A stretch of 64,000 nucleotides of DNA from Thioalkalivibrio thiocyanoxidans ARh2 (GTDB lineage: Bacteria; Pseudomonadota; Gammaproteobacteria; Ectothiorhodospirales; Ectothiorhodospiraceae), in NCBI RefSeq assembly GCF_000385215.1, contig NZ_ARQK01000050.1, positions 1-64,000 on the forward strand, in the 5' to 3' direction. Both the position numbers and the translations under genes were made by a program. The first letter of the stretch is position 1, and each line of letters begins with the position of its first letter. Shown piece by piece: positions 7,464-20,472 of the stretch. The notes under the pieces were generated by a model. It had not been told where the DNA came from, made no database searches, and saw only the letters and a program-made list of their open reading frames with translations.

Positions 7464-8624
7464 ATGAATCTCCACGAATTTCAGGCCAAGGCGCGCTTTC
7501 GCGACGCCGGCATCCCCGTTCCCGACGGACAGGTGATCACCCACCCCGACGAGCTCCCCGCCGCCTGGCAGGCACTGGGCGCCGAGCGCGTGCTGGTCAA
7601 GGCCCAGGTGCATTCCGGCGGGCGCGGCAAGGCCGGTGGCGTGGTGATGGCGGATTCCCCCGAGGCCGCGCGCGAGGCCGCGGAAAAGCTGCTGGGCTCG
7701 CGCCTGGTCACCGGGCAGAGCGGCCCCGAGGGCCTGCCGGTGGATCAGCTCCTGCTGGAGCCGGCCGCCGACATCGCCCGCGAATTCTACTTTGCCCTGC
7801 TGGTGGACCGGGCCCGCGAGCGCCTGGCGCTGGTGGTCTCCGCCGAGGGGGGCATGGACATCGAGACCCTGGCCGCCGAGCGGCCCGAGGCGGTGATCAC
7901 CCTGCCGATCCACCCGGCCACGGGCGTGATGCCGTTTCACGGGCGGCGGGTCGCCTTTGCCCTCGGGCTGTCGGGCGAGCCGGCCAAGGCGATGGCCCAA
8001 CTGGTGACCAATGCCCATGCCCTGTTCCAGCAGGTGGATGCGCAGCTGCTGGAGATCAACCCGCTGGTGCTGACCGCTGACGACCAGCTGCTGGCCATCG
8101 ACGCCAAGCTGACCGTGGACGACTCTGCCGCCTACCGCCAGAAGGCGCTGATGGCCGAACGCGACGCGCGCCAGCGCGACCCGGCCGAGGAACAGGCGCA
8201 CGAGCACGACCTCAACTACATCCGCCTGGACGGTTCCATCGGCTGCATGGTGAACGGCGCGGGGCTGGCCATGGCCACCATGGACCTGATCAAGCACCAC
8301 GGCGGCGAGCCGGCCAACTTCCTGGATGTCGGCGGCGGCACGACGGTGGAGCGGGTCACGGCCGCGTTCAAGCTGATCCTGTCGGACCCCTCGGTGAAGG
8401 CGGTGCTGGTGAACATCTTTGGCGGCATCGTGCGCTGCGACCTGATCGCCGAGGGCATCATCGCTGCGATTCGCGAGGTGCAGGTCCAGGTGCCGGTGGT
8501 GGTGCGGCTGGAAGGCACGAATGCCGAGCAGGGCCGCGAGGCCCTGGCCAGCTCCGGCCTGGACGTGATCCCGGCCGCGGACCTCGACCGCGCGGCGCGC
8601 ACCGTGGTGGAGGCCGTGGCATGA
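7464..8624 (+). CDS. sucC: succinate-CoA ligase (ADP-forming), beta subunit
   Basis: Nucleotide-binding subunit of the TCA-cycle enzyme that makes ATP from succinyl-CoA. It has 386 residues against 388 in E. coli. An ATP-grasp fold covers residues 1-235, with [18 protein letters not shown] binding phosphate and the magnesium ligands in [13 protein letters not shown]. The C-terminal ligase domain contains [26 protein letters not shown] and [14 protein letters not shown], the loop that contacts the alpha subunit. The stop overlaps the sucD start (ATGA). No other TCA genes (sucAB, sdh) are adjacent in the window. Confidence 0.98.
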   Translation: MNLHEFQAKARFRDAGIPVPDGQVITHPDELPAAWQALGAERVLVKAQVHSGGRGKAGGVVMADSPEAAREAAEKLLGSRLVTGQSGPEGLPVDQLLLEPAADIAREFYFALLVDRARERLALVVSAEGGMDIETLAAERPEAVITLPIHPATGVMPFHGRRVAFALGLSGEPAKAMAQLVTNAHALFQQVDAQLLEINPLVLTADDQLLAIDAKLTVDDSAAYRQKALMAERDARQRDPAEEQAHEHDLNYIRLDGSIGCMVNGAGLAMATMDLIKHHGGEPANFLDVGGGTTVERVTAAFKLILSDPSVKAVLVNIFGGIVRCDLIAEGIIAAIREVQVQVPVVVRLEGTNAEQGREALASSGLDVIPAADLDRAARTVVEAVA

Positions 8625-9496
8625 GCATCCTCGTCGACCGCGATACGAAGGTGATCTGCCAGGGCTTTACCGGCAAGCAGGGCAGTTTCCACTCCGAGCA
8701 GGCGATTGCCTATGGCACGCGTCTGGTCGGGGGTGTGACGCCCGGCAAGGGCGGGCAGACGCATCTGGACCGTCCGGTGTTCGATACCGTCGCCGATGCG
8801 GTGGCGCAGACCGGTGCGACCGTCAGCATGATCTATGTCCCGGCCCCGTTCGCGGCCGATGCGATCTGCGAAGCGGCGGATGCCGGCATCGAGCTGGCCG
8901 TGTGCATCACCGAGGGCATCCCGGTACAGGACATGATCCGGGTAAAGCAGGTCCTGGCCGGCAGCCCGACCCGCCTGATCGGCCCGAACTGTCCCGGCAT
9001 CATCACGCCGGATGCCTGCAAGGTCGGCATCATGCCCGGCTATATCCACCAGCGCGGGCGCATCGGTATCGTTTCGCGCTCCGGTACCCTGACCTACGAG
9101 GCCGTCAAGCAGACCTCGGATCGGGGGCTGGGCCAGAGCACCTGCATCGGCATCGGTGGCGACCCGATCCAGGGGCTCGACTTCGTCGACTGCCTGCGGC
9201 TGTTTCGCGACGACCCGGAGACCGACGGCGTGCTGCTGGTCGGCGAGATCGGTGGCGATGCCGAGGAGCGCGCCGCGCGCTATATCGAGAGTGAATTCGA
9301 CAAGCCGGTGGCGGCCTATATCGCGGGCGCCACCGCGCCGCCCGGACGTCGCATGGGCCATGCCGGGGCGATCATCGCCGGCGGCCAGGGCACGGCCGAA
9401 CAGAAGATGGCGGCCCTGCGCGCGGCGGGTGCGAGCGTGGCCGAGAGCCCGGCCGAACTCGGCCAGGCCATGCAGTCCGCGCTCGATCGCGCCTGA
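8621..9496 (+). CDS. sucD: succinate-CoA ligase (ADP-forming), alpha subunit
   Basis: CoA-binding catalytic subunit that pairs with SucC; 291 residues. The N-terminal Rossmann CoA-binding domain shows [18 protein letters not shown] and [11 protein letters not shown]. The ligase domain carries [10 protein letters not shown] and [13 protein letters not shown]. The phosphorylated histidine lies in [14 protein letters not shown] near residue 247. The start overlaps the sucC stop by four bases, so the two subunits are translationally coupled. nadE follows after 9 bases. Confidence 0.98.
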   Translation: MSILVDRDTKVICQGFTGKQGSFHSEQAIAYGTRLVGGVTPGKGGQTHLDRPVFDTVADAVAQTGATVSMIYVPAPFAADAICEAADAGIELAVCITEGIPVQDMIRVKQVLAGSPTRLIGPNCPGIITPDACKVGIMPGYIHQRGRIGIVSRSGTLTYEAVKQTSDRGLGQSTCIGIGGDPIQGLDFVDCLRLFRDDPETDGVLLVGEIGGDAEERAARYIESEFDKPVAAYIAGATAPPGRRMGHAGAIIAGGQGTAEQKMAALRAAGASVAESPAELGQAMQSALDRA

Positions 9497-9505
9497 CCCG
9501 CCGCG

Positions 9506-11200
9506 ATGGCGTTCGCCGATGACCTGCCGCTGGCCCTGGCCCAGATCAACCCGATCGTGGGTGGGCTGGATACGAACCGCCACCTGATCGAGGACGCGAT
9601 CGAACAGGCCCGCGCCGCCGGTGCGTGCGCGGTGGTCTTCCCCGAGCTCGCCCTGACCGGCTACCCCCCGGAGGACCTGCTGCTGCGCCCGGCCTTCCTG
9701 CGCGCGGTGGAACAGTCCCTGGCGGCGATCACGCGCTCGGTAGCGGGTATCGACGTGATACTCGGCGCACCGGTTGCCACTGAGCAGGGCCTGGTGAATG
9801 CGGCGCTGTGGCTGCGCGACGGCCGCGAGATCGCGCGTTATGCCAAGCAGGTATTACCCAACTACTCGGTATTCGACGAACAGCGCTATTTTGTCGCGGG
9901 CGACCAGGCCTGTGTGGTCGAGCTCGCGGGCTGGCGGATCGGTCTGACCGTCTGCGAGGACATCTGGCAGGCGGCACCGCTCGCCGCCGCGCAGGCGGCC
10001 GGGGCCGAACTGATCCTGAACCTGAATGCCTCGCCCTATCACCGTGGCAAGGCCGAGGAGCGCCTGCAGGTAGTGGGCGCGCGCGTCGCCGAGACCGGCT
10101 GCCCGGTGGTCTACGTGAACCAGGTGGGCGGGCAGGACGAGCTGGTGTTTGATGGCCGCTCCTTCGTGCACGACGCCGCGCACGGGGCGCGTGCGGCGCT
10201 GCCGGCCTGGGCGACCGGATACGCGCTGGTGCAGGCCCGGCGCGGGCCGTCGGGGATCGAGCTGCAGCCGCGGCCCGAGACCATGCACCTGTCCGCCTGC
10301 GGGATCCGTCCTACACTGACCGACCCCGGCCCGGAGCCGGACGAGGCGGATGCCCGCGACCTCTACCAGGCCCTGATGATCGGCATCCGCGACTATGTCG
10401 CCAAGAATGGCTTTCCCGGCGTGCTGCTGGGCCTGTCCGGTGGTATCGACTCGGGGCTGACGGCCGCGCTGGCGGTGGATGCGCTGGGCCCGGCTGCGGT
10501 GACGGCGGTGATGATGCCGTATCGCTACACCGCGTCGATGAGTATCGAGGATGCCGAGGCCCAGGCCCGGCTGCTGGGTATCGAGTACCACGAGATCGCG
10601 ATCGAGCCGATGGTGCAGGACTTTCTGGCCGGGCTGTCACCGGCATTCGCCGCCATGCCCGCCCACGCGGGGGATGTGACCGAGGAAAACCTGCAGTCGC
10701 GCGCCCGCGGGGTGCTGCTGATGGCACTGTCGAACCGCAGCGGCAGGCTGCTGCTGGCGACCGGCAACAAGTCCGAGATGGCCGTCGGCTATTCCACGCT
10801 GTACGGCGACATGAACGGCGGCTTCGCCCCGCTCAAGGACGTCTCCAAGCAGTGGGTGTACCGCCTGGCGCGCTGGCGCAATACGCGCGGCGCGGCGATC
10901 CCCGAGCGGGTGATCGAGCGCCCGCCCAGCGCGGAACTGGCGCCTGACCAGCAGGATGCCGATTCGCTGCCCCCCTACGAGGTGCTGGATGCGGTGCTGG
11001 AGGCCTTCGTCGAGCAGGAGCGATCGGTGGAGGAGATCGTGGCCGATGGCTTTGATCGGGCCACCGTGGAGCGCATCGCGCGGCTGGTTTTCCTGGCCGA
11101 GTACAAGCGCCGCCAGGCCCCGCCCGGGGTGCGCGTCAGCCGGCGGGCCTTCGGCCGCGACCGGCGCTACCCGATCACCTCGGGTTATCGTCCGGATTGA
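9506..11200 (+). CDS. nadE: glutamine-dependent NAD+ synthetase
   Basis: Amidates nicotinate adenine dinucleotide to NAD. The 564 residues hold two domains. The N-terminal nitrilase-like glutaminase (about 1-260) has the Glu-Lys-Cys triad in PELALTGYPPEDLL, AKQVLPNYSVFDEQRYF and VCEDIW (Cys150). The C-terminal synthetase (about 285-560) has the PP-loop LSGGIDSGLTAA near residues 310-320 and LLATGNKSEMAVGYSTLYGD. The glutaminase domain means it can use glutamine, unlike the short ammonia-dependent NadE. No clear ribosome site precedes the ATG; coupling to sucD 9 bases upstream may suffice. Confidence 0.97.
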   Translation: MAFADDLPLALAQINPIVGGLDTNRHLIEDAIEQARAAGACAVVFPELALTGYPPEDLLLRPAFLRAVEQSLAAITRSVAGIDVILGAPVATEQGLVNAALWLRDGREIARYAKQVLPNYSVFDEQRYFVAGDQACVVELAGWRIGLTVCEDIWQAAPLAAAQAAGAELILNLNASPYHRGKAEERLQVVGARVAETGCPVVYVNQVGGQDELVFDGRSFVHDAAHGARAALPAWATGYALVQARRGPSGIELQPRPETMHLSACGIRPTLTDPGPEPDEADARDLYQALMIGIRDYVAKNGFPGVLLGLSGGIDSGLTAALAVDALGPAAVTAVMMPYRYTASMSIEDAEAQARLLGIEYHEIAIEPMVQDFLAGLSPAFAAMPAHAGDVTEENLQSRARGVLLMALSNRSGRLLLATGNKSEMAVGYSTLYGDMNGGFAPLKDVSKQWVYRLARWRNTRGAAIPERVIERPPSAELAPDQQDADSLPPYEVLDAVLEAFVEQERSVEEIVADGFDRATVERIARLVFLAEYKRRQAPPGVRVSRRAFGRDRRYPITSGYRPD

Positions 11201-11228
11201 GCGACACTCGACGCCGGACCCGAGCACC

Positions 11229-11350
11229 GTCATTGCGAGGAGGCGAAGCCGGAGCGGCAACCTCTGTCCGGAGCCACCGATATTCGCCTTGGCCTATGCC
11301 GGGGGCATCCACGGAGATCGCCACGGCGCTGCGCGCCTCGCGATGACGGT
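11229..11350. repeat. inverted-repeat element 1 upstream of glnB
   Basis: The left arm begins GTCATTGCGAGGAGGCG at 11229. The right arm ends CGCCTCGCGATGAC at 11347. The reverse complement of the right arm lines up with the left arm over about 35 bases with mismatches. It is the first of three related units around glnB. The form is that of the short dispersed inverted-repeat elements found in many proteobacteria. No protein is encoded. Confidence 0.65.
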
Positions 11351-11364
11351 TCCTTCGGGATCCG

Positions 11365-11536
11365 GTCATTGCGAGGAGGCGAAGCCGACGTGGCAATCTC
11401 CTGAAGCTCGCAGAGCGCCGGGATCCGGTGGTTCCGGACGGAGGTGACTCGCTGCGCTCGCCCTGCGGGCCGGCCTGCGGCCGTTCAACGCGCTTCGCGC
11501 TTTTGTGCCGCGGCCCCTGCGGGGCCTCGCAATGAC
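11365..11536. repeat. inverted-repeat element 2 upstream of glnB
   Basis: Starts GTCATTGCGAGGAGGCG at 11365 and ends CCTCGCAATGAC at 11536, so the termini are perfect complements over about 12 bases. The middle carries further GC-rich self-complementary stretches. It follows element 1 by 14 bases in the same orientation. The remaining 108 bases before glnB (11537-11644) should hold its promoter; I see a possible -10, TACACT, near 11595-11600 but no convincing -35 and no sigma-54 (GG-N10-GC) signature. Confidence 0.65.
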
Positions 11537-11587
11537 GGGGGACTGGGACCGCTCAGGGGCAGATCCAGCACGGGGTCGGGGGTTTGA

Positions 11588-11983
<396 letters not shown>

Positions 11984-12006
11984 CCCTCGGCCTCGGGCTT
12001 TGTCCC

Positions 12007-12120
12007 GTCATTGCAAGGAGCGCAGCGACGAAGCAATCGGCCGGACCCGGCGATCCCCGGATTCAGGCCTGCGGGTTCAGGAAACCCATTGCCGCGTCGC
12101 CTTCGGCTCCTCGCAATGAC
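12007..12120. repeat. inverted-repeat element 3 downstream of glnB
   Basis: GTCATTGCAAGGAGCG at 12007 and CGGCTCCTCGCAATGAC ending at 12120 form complementary termini. The next inner bases, GCGACGAAGCAAT and ATTGCCGCGTCGC, also pair imperfectly. It is related to elements 1 and 2. It fills most of the convergent gap between glnB and bamD, where it could end transcription from both sides. Confidence 0.65.
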
Positions 12121-12160
12121 GGTTTGATTGCGAAGCCGGGGGAGTACGGATGCTCCGAGG

Positions 12161-13000
12161 TCAGTTTGTGAAGAACGGCAGGCGGTCGAACACGCGCCAC
12201 AGGCCGCCGCGGTCCTCGCCCGTCTCGATCGGGTCTCCGGCGCGCACGGCGACGGCCGCGTCGGGGTAGTTCATCTCCAGGACCATCATCGTCGCGTCGG
12301 CGTAGTCCTCGAGCCCCAGTTCGGTATAGGCGCGCCACAGCACGCCCAGGGCCTGAGGCTGGACCTCGGCACCGGGGTAGGTGGACAGCAGGTAGCGCGC
12401 GCGCTCGGCGCCCGCGACCCAGGCGGTGCGCTCCATGTAGAACTCGGCCACGCGCAGTTCGTAGGCGGCCAGCGCGTTGCGGATATAGACCATCCGCAGG
12501 TAGGAGTCCTGCGCGTAGCGGCTGTCGGGGAACTCGCGGATCAGGCGGTCGAAATCCTGGAAGGCCTGCTCGAAGGGCTCCGGGTCCATCTCCGCCGGAT
12601 CCCGCGGGAACAGGTTGGCGAGGACGCCCTGCTGGCGGTTGAAGTTGATCAGCCCGCGCAGGTAGTACGCATAATCCAGGTTCGGGTGGCGCGGATTGAG
12701 CTGGATGAAGCGGTCCACCGCGGCGATGGCGGCCTCCGGCTCGCGCGCCTTGTAGTAGGCGTACGGGATCTCGATCTGCGCCTGCTGGGCGTAGCGGCCG
12801 AACGGGTAACGCGCCTCGAGGATTTCGTAGTATTCGACGGCCTGATCGTAGTTGCCCTCGTTCAGGGCATTCTTCGCCTCGCCGTAGAGCTGACTGGCGG
12901 ACCAGCCCAGTGTCGGGTCCTCGCGTCCGGCGCAACCGGCAATCACGAGTGCCAGGAGCAGGACGGCGAGCAGGCGCAGCAGGTTTGGGGCAGAAATCAC
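12161..13000 (-). CDS. bamD: outer membrane assembly lipoprotein BamD
   Basis: A 279-residue lipoprotein of the BAM complex, which inserts beta-barrel proteins in the outer membrane. The signal peptide ends in the lipobox LVIAGC, acylated at Cys23. TPR repeats follow: SASQLYGEAKNALNEGNYDQAVEYYEILEARYPFGRYAQQAQ is a typical first repeat pair, and LDYAYYLRGLINFNRQ and FPDSRYAQDSYLRM continue the superhelix. I use the GTG at 13000, which has a GAGG site upstream. It is divergent from rluD, as is usual in gammaproteobacteria. Confidence 0.96.
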   Translation of the reverse strand: MISAPNLLRLLAVLLLALVIAGCAGREDPTLGWSASQLYGEAKNALNEGNYDQAVEYYEILEARYPFGRYAQQAQIEIPYAYYKAREPEAAIAAVDRFIQLNPRHPNLDYAYYLRGLINFNRQQGVLANLFPRDPAEMDPEPFEQAFQDFDRLIREFPDSRYAQDSYLRMVYIRNALAAYELRVAEFYMERTAWVAGAERARYLLSTYPGAEVQPQALGVLWRAYTELGLEDYADATMMVLEMNYPDAAVAVRAGDPIETGEDRGGLWRVFDRLPFFTN

Positions 13001-13098
13001 GATCGGGCCTCGCAGATGAAGCGGTGTTCGCGGATTCTACAACATCATGCCGTGCCTGGCCGTTCGCGGGTGCGGGAAAATCGAGACGAGTATCGTCA

Positions 13099-14058
13099 AT
13101 GAACGAATCGCGATCTGCGGAACTCCCCGAGGAAGAGGCTGGCCAGCGGCTGGATGCCGCGCTGGCGCGGCTGTTTCCGGAGTATTCGCGCAGCCAGCTG
13201 ACCCAGTGGCTGAAGGAAGGAGCCTTGACCGTGAACGGTGGCCAGCCGAAACCGCGCACGCCGGTGCAGGGCGGCGAGCATGTCGTACTGGAGCCCCCGG
13301 AGACCCCGGTCCTGGAGGCCGAGCCCGAGCCCATTGCGCTGGATATCGTCCATGAGGACCCCGCCGTACTGGTGATCAACAAGCCGGCCGGGCTGGTCGT
13401 GCACCCGGCGGCGGGGCATCGTGCCGGTACCCTGGTCAATGCCCTGCTGCACCATGACCCGAATCTCTCGCAGCTGCCGCGCGCCGGGGTGGTGCACCGG
13501 CTGGACAAGGACACCACCGGGCTGATGGTGGTTGCGCGTACGCCGCAGGCGCAGACCGCGCTGGTGCGCCAGTTGCAGGAGCGTACGGTGCACCGCGAAT
13601 ACCGGGCGCTGGTGCAGGGCCGCGTGATCAGCGGTGCCACCATCGAAGAGCCGATCGGCCGCCATCCGGTGGATCGCAAGCGCCAGGCGGTCACGGGCGG
13701 CGGCAAGCCGGCGGTGACCCACTATCGGGTGGCGGAGCGTTTCCCGGCCCACACCCTGCTCAACGTGCGTCTGGAGACCGGGCGTACCCACCAGATCCGC
13801 GTGCACATGGCGCATATCCGCCACCCGATCGTGGGCGATCCCGCCTATGGGGGGCGCCCGCGCCCGGTGCGCGGCATGGGCGAGGCGGCGAAGGCGGCGC
13901 TCGCGGCCTTTCGCCGCCAGGCCCTGCATGCGGCGCGGCTGGAATTCGAGCATCCTGACAGTGGCGAAGTGCTCGCCTTCGAGGCCCCCGTGCCCGAGGA
14001 TTTCGAGGCGCTGCTCGCCGCCCTGCGTACCGACCGGGAGGCCGAGAATGACCGCTGA
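13099..14058 (+). CDS. rluD: 23S rRNA pseudouridine synthase D
   Basis: Modifies helix 69 of 23S rRNA. The protein has 319 residues. An S4 domain covers residues 14-75 (GQRLDAALARLFPEYSRSQL). The catalytic domain has the signature GVVHRLDKDTTGLMVVA near residue 135, whose Asp is the nucleophile, plus the NKPAGLVVHPA block and GRTHQIRVHM. The ATG at 13099 fits the family's start; the longer frame from 12910 runs through the bamD promoter side. The 3' end overlaps yfiH by 11 bases. Confidence 0.95.
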   Translation: MNESRSAELPEEEAGQRLDAALARLFPEYSRSQLTQWLKEGALTVNGGQPKPRTPVQGGEHVVLEPPETPVLEAEPEPIALDIVHEDPAVLVINKPAGLVVHPAAGHRAGTLVNALLHHDPNLSQLPRAGVVHRLDKDTTGLMVVARTPQAQTALVRQLQERTVHREYRALVQGRVISGATIEEPIGRHPVDRKRQAVTGGGKPAVTHYRVAERFPAHTLLNVRLETGRTHQIRVHMAHIRHPIVGDPAYGGRPRPVRGMGEAAKAALAAFRRQALHAARLEFEHPDSGEVLAFEAPVPEDFEALLAALRTDREAENDR

Positions 14059-14833
14059 ACTGATCCCCACGCTCGCGCCGGACTTTGGCGACCTTCCGTC
14101 GGGTACATGGGCGGTACAGAGCACGCGCGAGGGGGGCGTGAGCACGGGCCCCTGGCACTCGCTGAATCTGGCCCTGCATACCGGCGATGACCCCGAACAC
14201 GTGGCCGAGAACCGCTACCGCCTGGAGCACAGCCTGGGGATCGCGGAGCCTGTCGCCTGGCCGCGTCAGGTCCACGGCACGCGCGTGATTCGGGCCGAGG
14301 ACCTGCTGGAGGCATGGGAGCAGGACGAGGTGCTCGAGGCCGATGCGGTATTCACCGACGCGCCCGGTGTGGTCTGCGCGGTGCAGACGGCGGACTGCCT
14401 GCCCGTCGTGCTGGCGACCGACGATGGCGAGGCGGTGGCCGTGGCCCATGCCGGCTGGCGTGGCCTGGCCGACGGGGTGCTCGAGGCGGCCGTCGAGGCC
14501 TTGCGCATCATGCGTCCCGAGGCGGAGATCCGCGCCTGGATGGGGGCGGCGATCGGGCCGGAGGCCTTCGAGGTCGGGCCGGAGGTGCGCGATACCTTCC
14601 TCGATCACGATGTCGAGGCCGCGCCCGCCTTCCGTGCCGGCCCGAACGGGCATTTCCACGCGGACATCTACGCGCTGGCCCGGCACCGGCTGGAGCGGGT
14701 CGATGTCGTGCAGGTGACGGGCGGCGGGCGCTGCACCTATTCGGAGGCCGGGCGGTTCTACTCCTATCGCCGGGACGGCGAGACCGGGCGCATGGGCACG
14801 CTGGCCTGGATCGGGCATCTGGACGAGGATTGA
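14048..14833 (+). CDS. pgeF: purine nucleoside phosphorylase-like / YfiH family protein
   Basis: A 261-residue member of the YfiH/PgeF family (once called polyphenol oxidase or laccase domain protein). Members have been shown to act as adenosine/purine nucleoside phosphorylases or as peptidoglycan-editing enzymes. Metal-site residues are conserved: His in WPRQVHGTRV, Cys-Asp in QTADCLPVVL, and His in AVAHAGWRGL near residues 138-145. The final ArgRFYSYRRD block is typical. It lies within the rluD-clpB neighbourhood and starts inside rluD. I am confident of the family, less of the reaction. Confidence 0.9.
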   Translation: MTAELIPTLAPDFGDLPSGTWAVQSTREGGVSTGPWHSLNLALHTGDDPEHVAENRYRLEHSLGIAEPVAWPRQVHGTRVIRAEDLLEAWEQDEVLEADAVFTDAPGVVCAVQTADCLPVVLATDDGEAVAVAHAGWRGLADGVLEAAVEALRIMRPEAEIRAWMGAAIGPEAFEVGPEVRDTFLDHDVEAAPAFRAGPNGHFHADIYALARHRLERVDVVQVTGGGRCTYSEAGRFYSYRRDGETGRMGTLAWIGHLDED

Positions 14834-14872
14834 AGATACCCGACTGGGCAGCCTCTGATTTCGGCGTCTAAC

Positions 14873-14898
14873 CTTGAAGCGACGGGCATTGCCCCCAT
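14873..14898 (+). promoter_or_regulatory. sigma-32 heat-shock promoter for clpB
   Basis: CTTGAAG at 14873-14879 and CCCCAT at 14893-14898 are 13 bases apart. This matches the RpoH consensus CTTGAA(A)-N11-16-CCCCAT closely. Transcription should begin near 14905. That leaves a leader of about 35 bases with a GAGGGG ribosome site at 14929-14933 before the clpB ATG. Confidence 0.85.
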
Positions 14899-14940
14899 GG
14901 TTCGTGTCAGTTCACCAAGATTTGACCGAGGGGTTTCCCA

Positions 14941-17529
<2,589 letters not shown>

Positions 17530-17595
17530 TCCGGCAGGATCGCGGTAGCGGGCCGACGTCCCTGCTGTCGGCAATCGCCACCGCTGGGTGAATGT

Positions 17596-17628
17596 CCCGG
17601 CGGCGGGCCTGTACGGCCCGCCGCCGGG
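17596..17628. terminator. strong hairpin between convergent clpB and gdhA
   Basis: CCCGGCGGCGGGCC (17596-17609) pairs perfectly with GGCCCGCCGCCGGG (17615-17628) across the 5-base loop TGTAC. It sits between the ends of clpB and gdhA and could serve both. Neither strand has a U-run after it, so it is not a canonical intrinsic terminator. It may block 3' exonucleases or pause polymerase. Confidence 0.55.
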
Positions 17629-17635
17629 CTGGCAA

Positions 17636-18991
<1,356 letters not shown>

Positions 18992-19029
18992 CTATCCTTG
19001 CGTTTAGCGTGAGGTTGGTGGGGCGTGTG

Positions 19030-19056
19030 TTTATACCCTACAGGCGACGACTGCAA
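19030..19056 (-). promoter_or_regulatory. possible sigma-70 promoter for gdhA
   Basis: On the minus strand TTGCAG (complement of 19051-19056) is followed after 15 bases by TATAAA (complement of 19030-19035). The spacer is short for sigma-70. The -10 is a good match and lies about 45 bases before the gdhA ATG. Confidence 0.35.
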
Positions 19057-19095
19057 GTCCCGGGGGTGCCTGCCAGGAGGTATTGGGGAGTCAGG

Positions 19096-20373
19096 ATGTG
19101 GACGAGAGGCTTGTGGTGCACATTGGGGGGCGTGGCCTGGGCGTGGTTGCTGACGGGCTGCGCATTGTGGGATGCCCGCGGCCAGTTGCTGATGATGGGC
19201 CAGGCCTGCACGATCACCGGTACCGTGATTGCGGATGACGAGGTGCCCGGGCCCTATGTGGTTGTGGCGTTCCGCGCGCCGGAGGAGGAGGGGGCGGTGC
19301 CGGAACCGGTGGACCATGTCGTGAGCGCCGGAGGTGGGGACTGGTTCTTCGGTTTGGCGCCGGGGCGCTACCAGGTGCTGGCTTTCGCTGACCCCGAGCG
19401 CGATGGGCAGCACGAGGAAGGTGCTCCGGTGTACCTGGCGAACGAGGGGGGCGTGCTGGAGTGTCCCGCGGGCACCCGTCTGACCGACATGGACATACGG
19501 ATTGGGGGTGACGTGGCTGCGGCACACGCGATCGAGTTGCCCCCAGTACGCGAGCGCGGCCCGGATGGCAGCCCCTTCAGCGTTGGCGGTGTAACGGTGT
19601 TTGGGGAGGTGATTTCGCTGGATGACCCGCGCTTCGACGACGATGTCGCGCGCGGGAGCCAGTGGCGGCCGCTGGACTTCATGCTGGCCGGTTATGCCGG
19701 GATCTACTTTCTGGAGCCCTACGACCCCGACCGCACCCCGGTGCTGTTCGTGCATGGCATGAATGGCTCGCCGCGGGGCTTCGCCGAACTCATCGACCAC
19801 CTCGATCGCGAGCGCTACCAGCCCTGGCTGTACTACTACCCGTCCGGGCTCCCCCTGCAGACGGTCGCGGCGCACCTGGCGCAGACCCTGGAAGAGCTCG
19901 AGTTGCGCTATGACGTGGAGTCCCTGCCGGTCGTGGCGCACAGTATGGGTGGGCTGGTGGCAAAGGGCTTTCTGCACGAGCGCGAGCGCCGGGCGACACC
20001 AGCCCGAATCCCGCGCATGATTGCGCTGTCCACACCCTGGCGCGGGCATGTCGCTGCGCAGTCGGGGGTGGACCGCTCGCCGGTGGTGATACCGGTGTGG
20101 CGCGACATGGCACCCGGCAGCGAGTATCAGCGCCGACTGTTCGAATCGGAACTGTCGGGGGAGACCGAACTGCACCTGCTGTTTGGCTTCCGTCGCCCGG
20201 ATGGCGGGGGACGCGCAGGGACCGACGGCGTGCTCACCCTGTCGACCATGCTGCATCCGCCGATACAGGGGATGGCGAGCAGCGTCTACGGGGTGGACGC
20301 CACCCATGCGGGGATTCTCGCGCATCCCCTGGCGCTGGAGCGGGTGCAGATGCTGCTCGAGCCGGCCCCCTGA
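19096..20373 (+). CDS. lipoprotein alpha/beta-hydrolase (lipase/esterase-like)
   Basis: A 425-residue predicted lipoprotein. Its signal peptide ends in LLTGC with Cys22 as the acylation site. Residues about 40-165 form a beta-rich region (TITGTVIADDEVPGPYVVVAF, FGLAPGRYQVLAFADPERDG) resembling the carboxypeptidase-regulatory/prealbumin-like fold. The hydrolase domain follows: PVLFVHGMNGSPRGF supplies the oxyanion loop, VVAHSMGGLVAKG the nucleophile Ser283, and DATHAGILAHP the probable catalytic His. Substrate is unknown; it would act in the periplasm on lipids or esters. The start is the ATG with GGGGAG upstream; the frame opens earlier without a signal peptide. Confidence 0.8.
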   Translation: MWTRGLWCTLGGVAWAWLLTGCALWDARGQLLMMGQACTITGTVIADDEVPGPYVVVAFRAPEEEGAVPEPVDHVVSAGGGDWFFGLAPGRYQVLAFADPERDGQHEEGAPVYLANEGGVLECPAGTRLTDMDIRIGGDVAAAHAIELPPVRERGPDGSPFSVGGVTVFGEVISLDDPRFDDDVARGSQWRPLDFMLAGYAGIYFLEPYDPDRTPVLFVHGMNGSPRGFAELIDHLDRERYQPWLYYYPSGLPLQTVAAHLAQTLEELELRYDVESLPVVAHSMGGLVAKGFLHERERRATPARIPRMIALSTPWRGHVAAQSGVDRSPVVIPVWRDMAPGSEYQRRLFESELSGETELHLLFGFRRPDGGGRAGTDGVLTLSTMLHPPIQGMASSVYGVDATHAGILAHPLALERVQMLLEPAP

Positions 20374-20375
20374 GT

Positions 20376-20401
20376 GTCGCGTGGGCGCCAAGCGCCGCGA
20401 C
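20376..20401 (+). terminator. possible hairpin after the lipoprotein hydrolase gene
   Basis: Immediately after the stop, GTCGCG-TG-GGCGC and GCGCC-GCGAC fold around the loop CAA. A U-run is missing. It may end the hydrolase transcript before the next gene's own ribosome site at about 20462. Confidence 0.3.
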
Positions 20402-20472
20402 GCATGCAGCGGTTTGGCGTAGGCTGACTCAAGTGCCGCGAATCGCGGGGCTGTGCTTTCCGGGAGGTCGTA

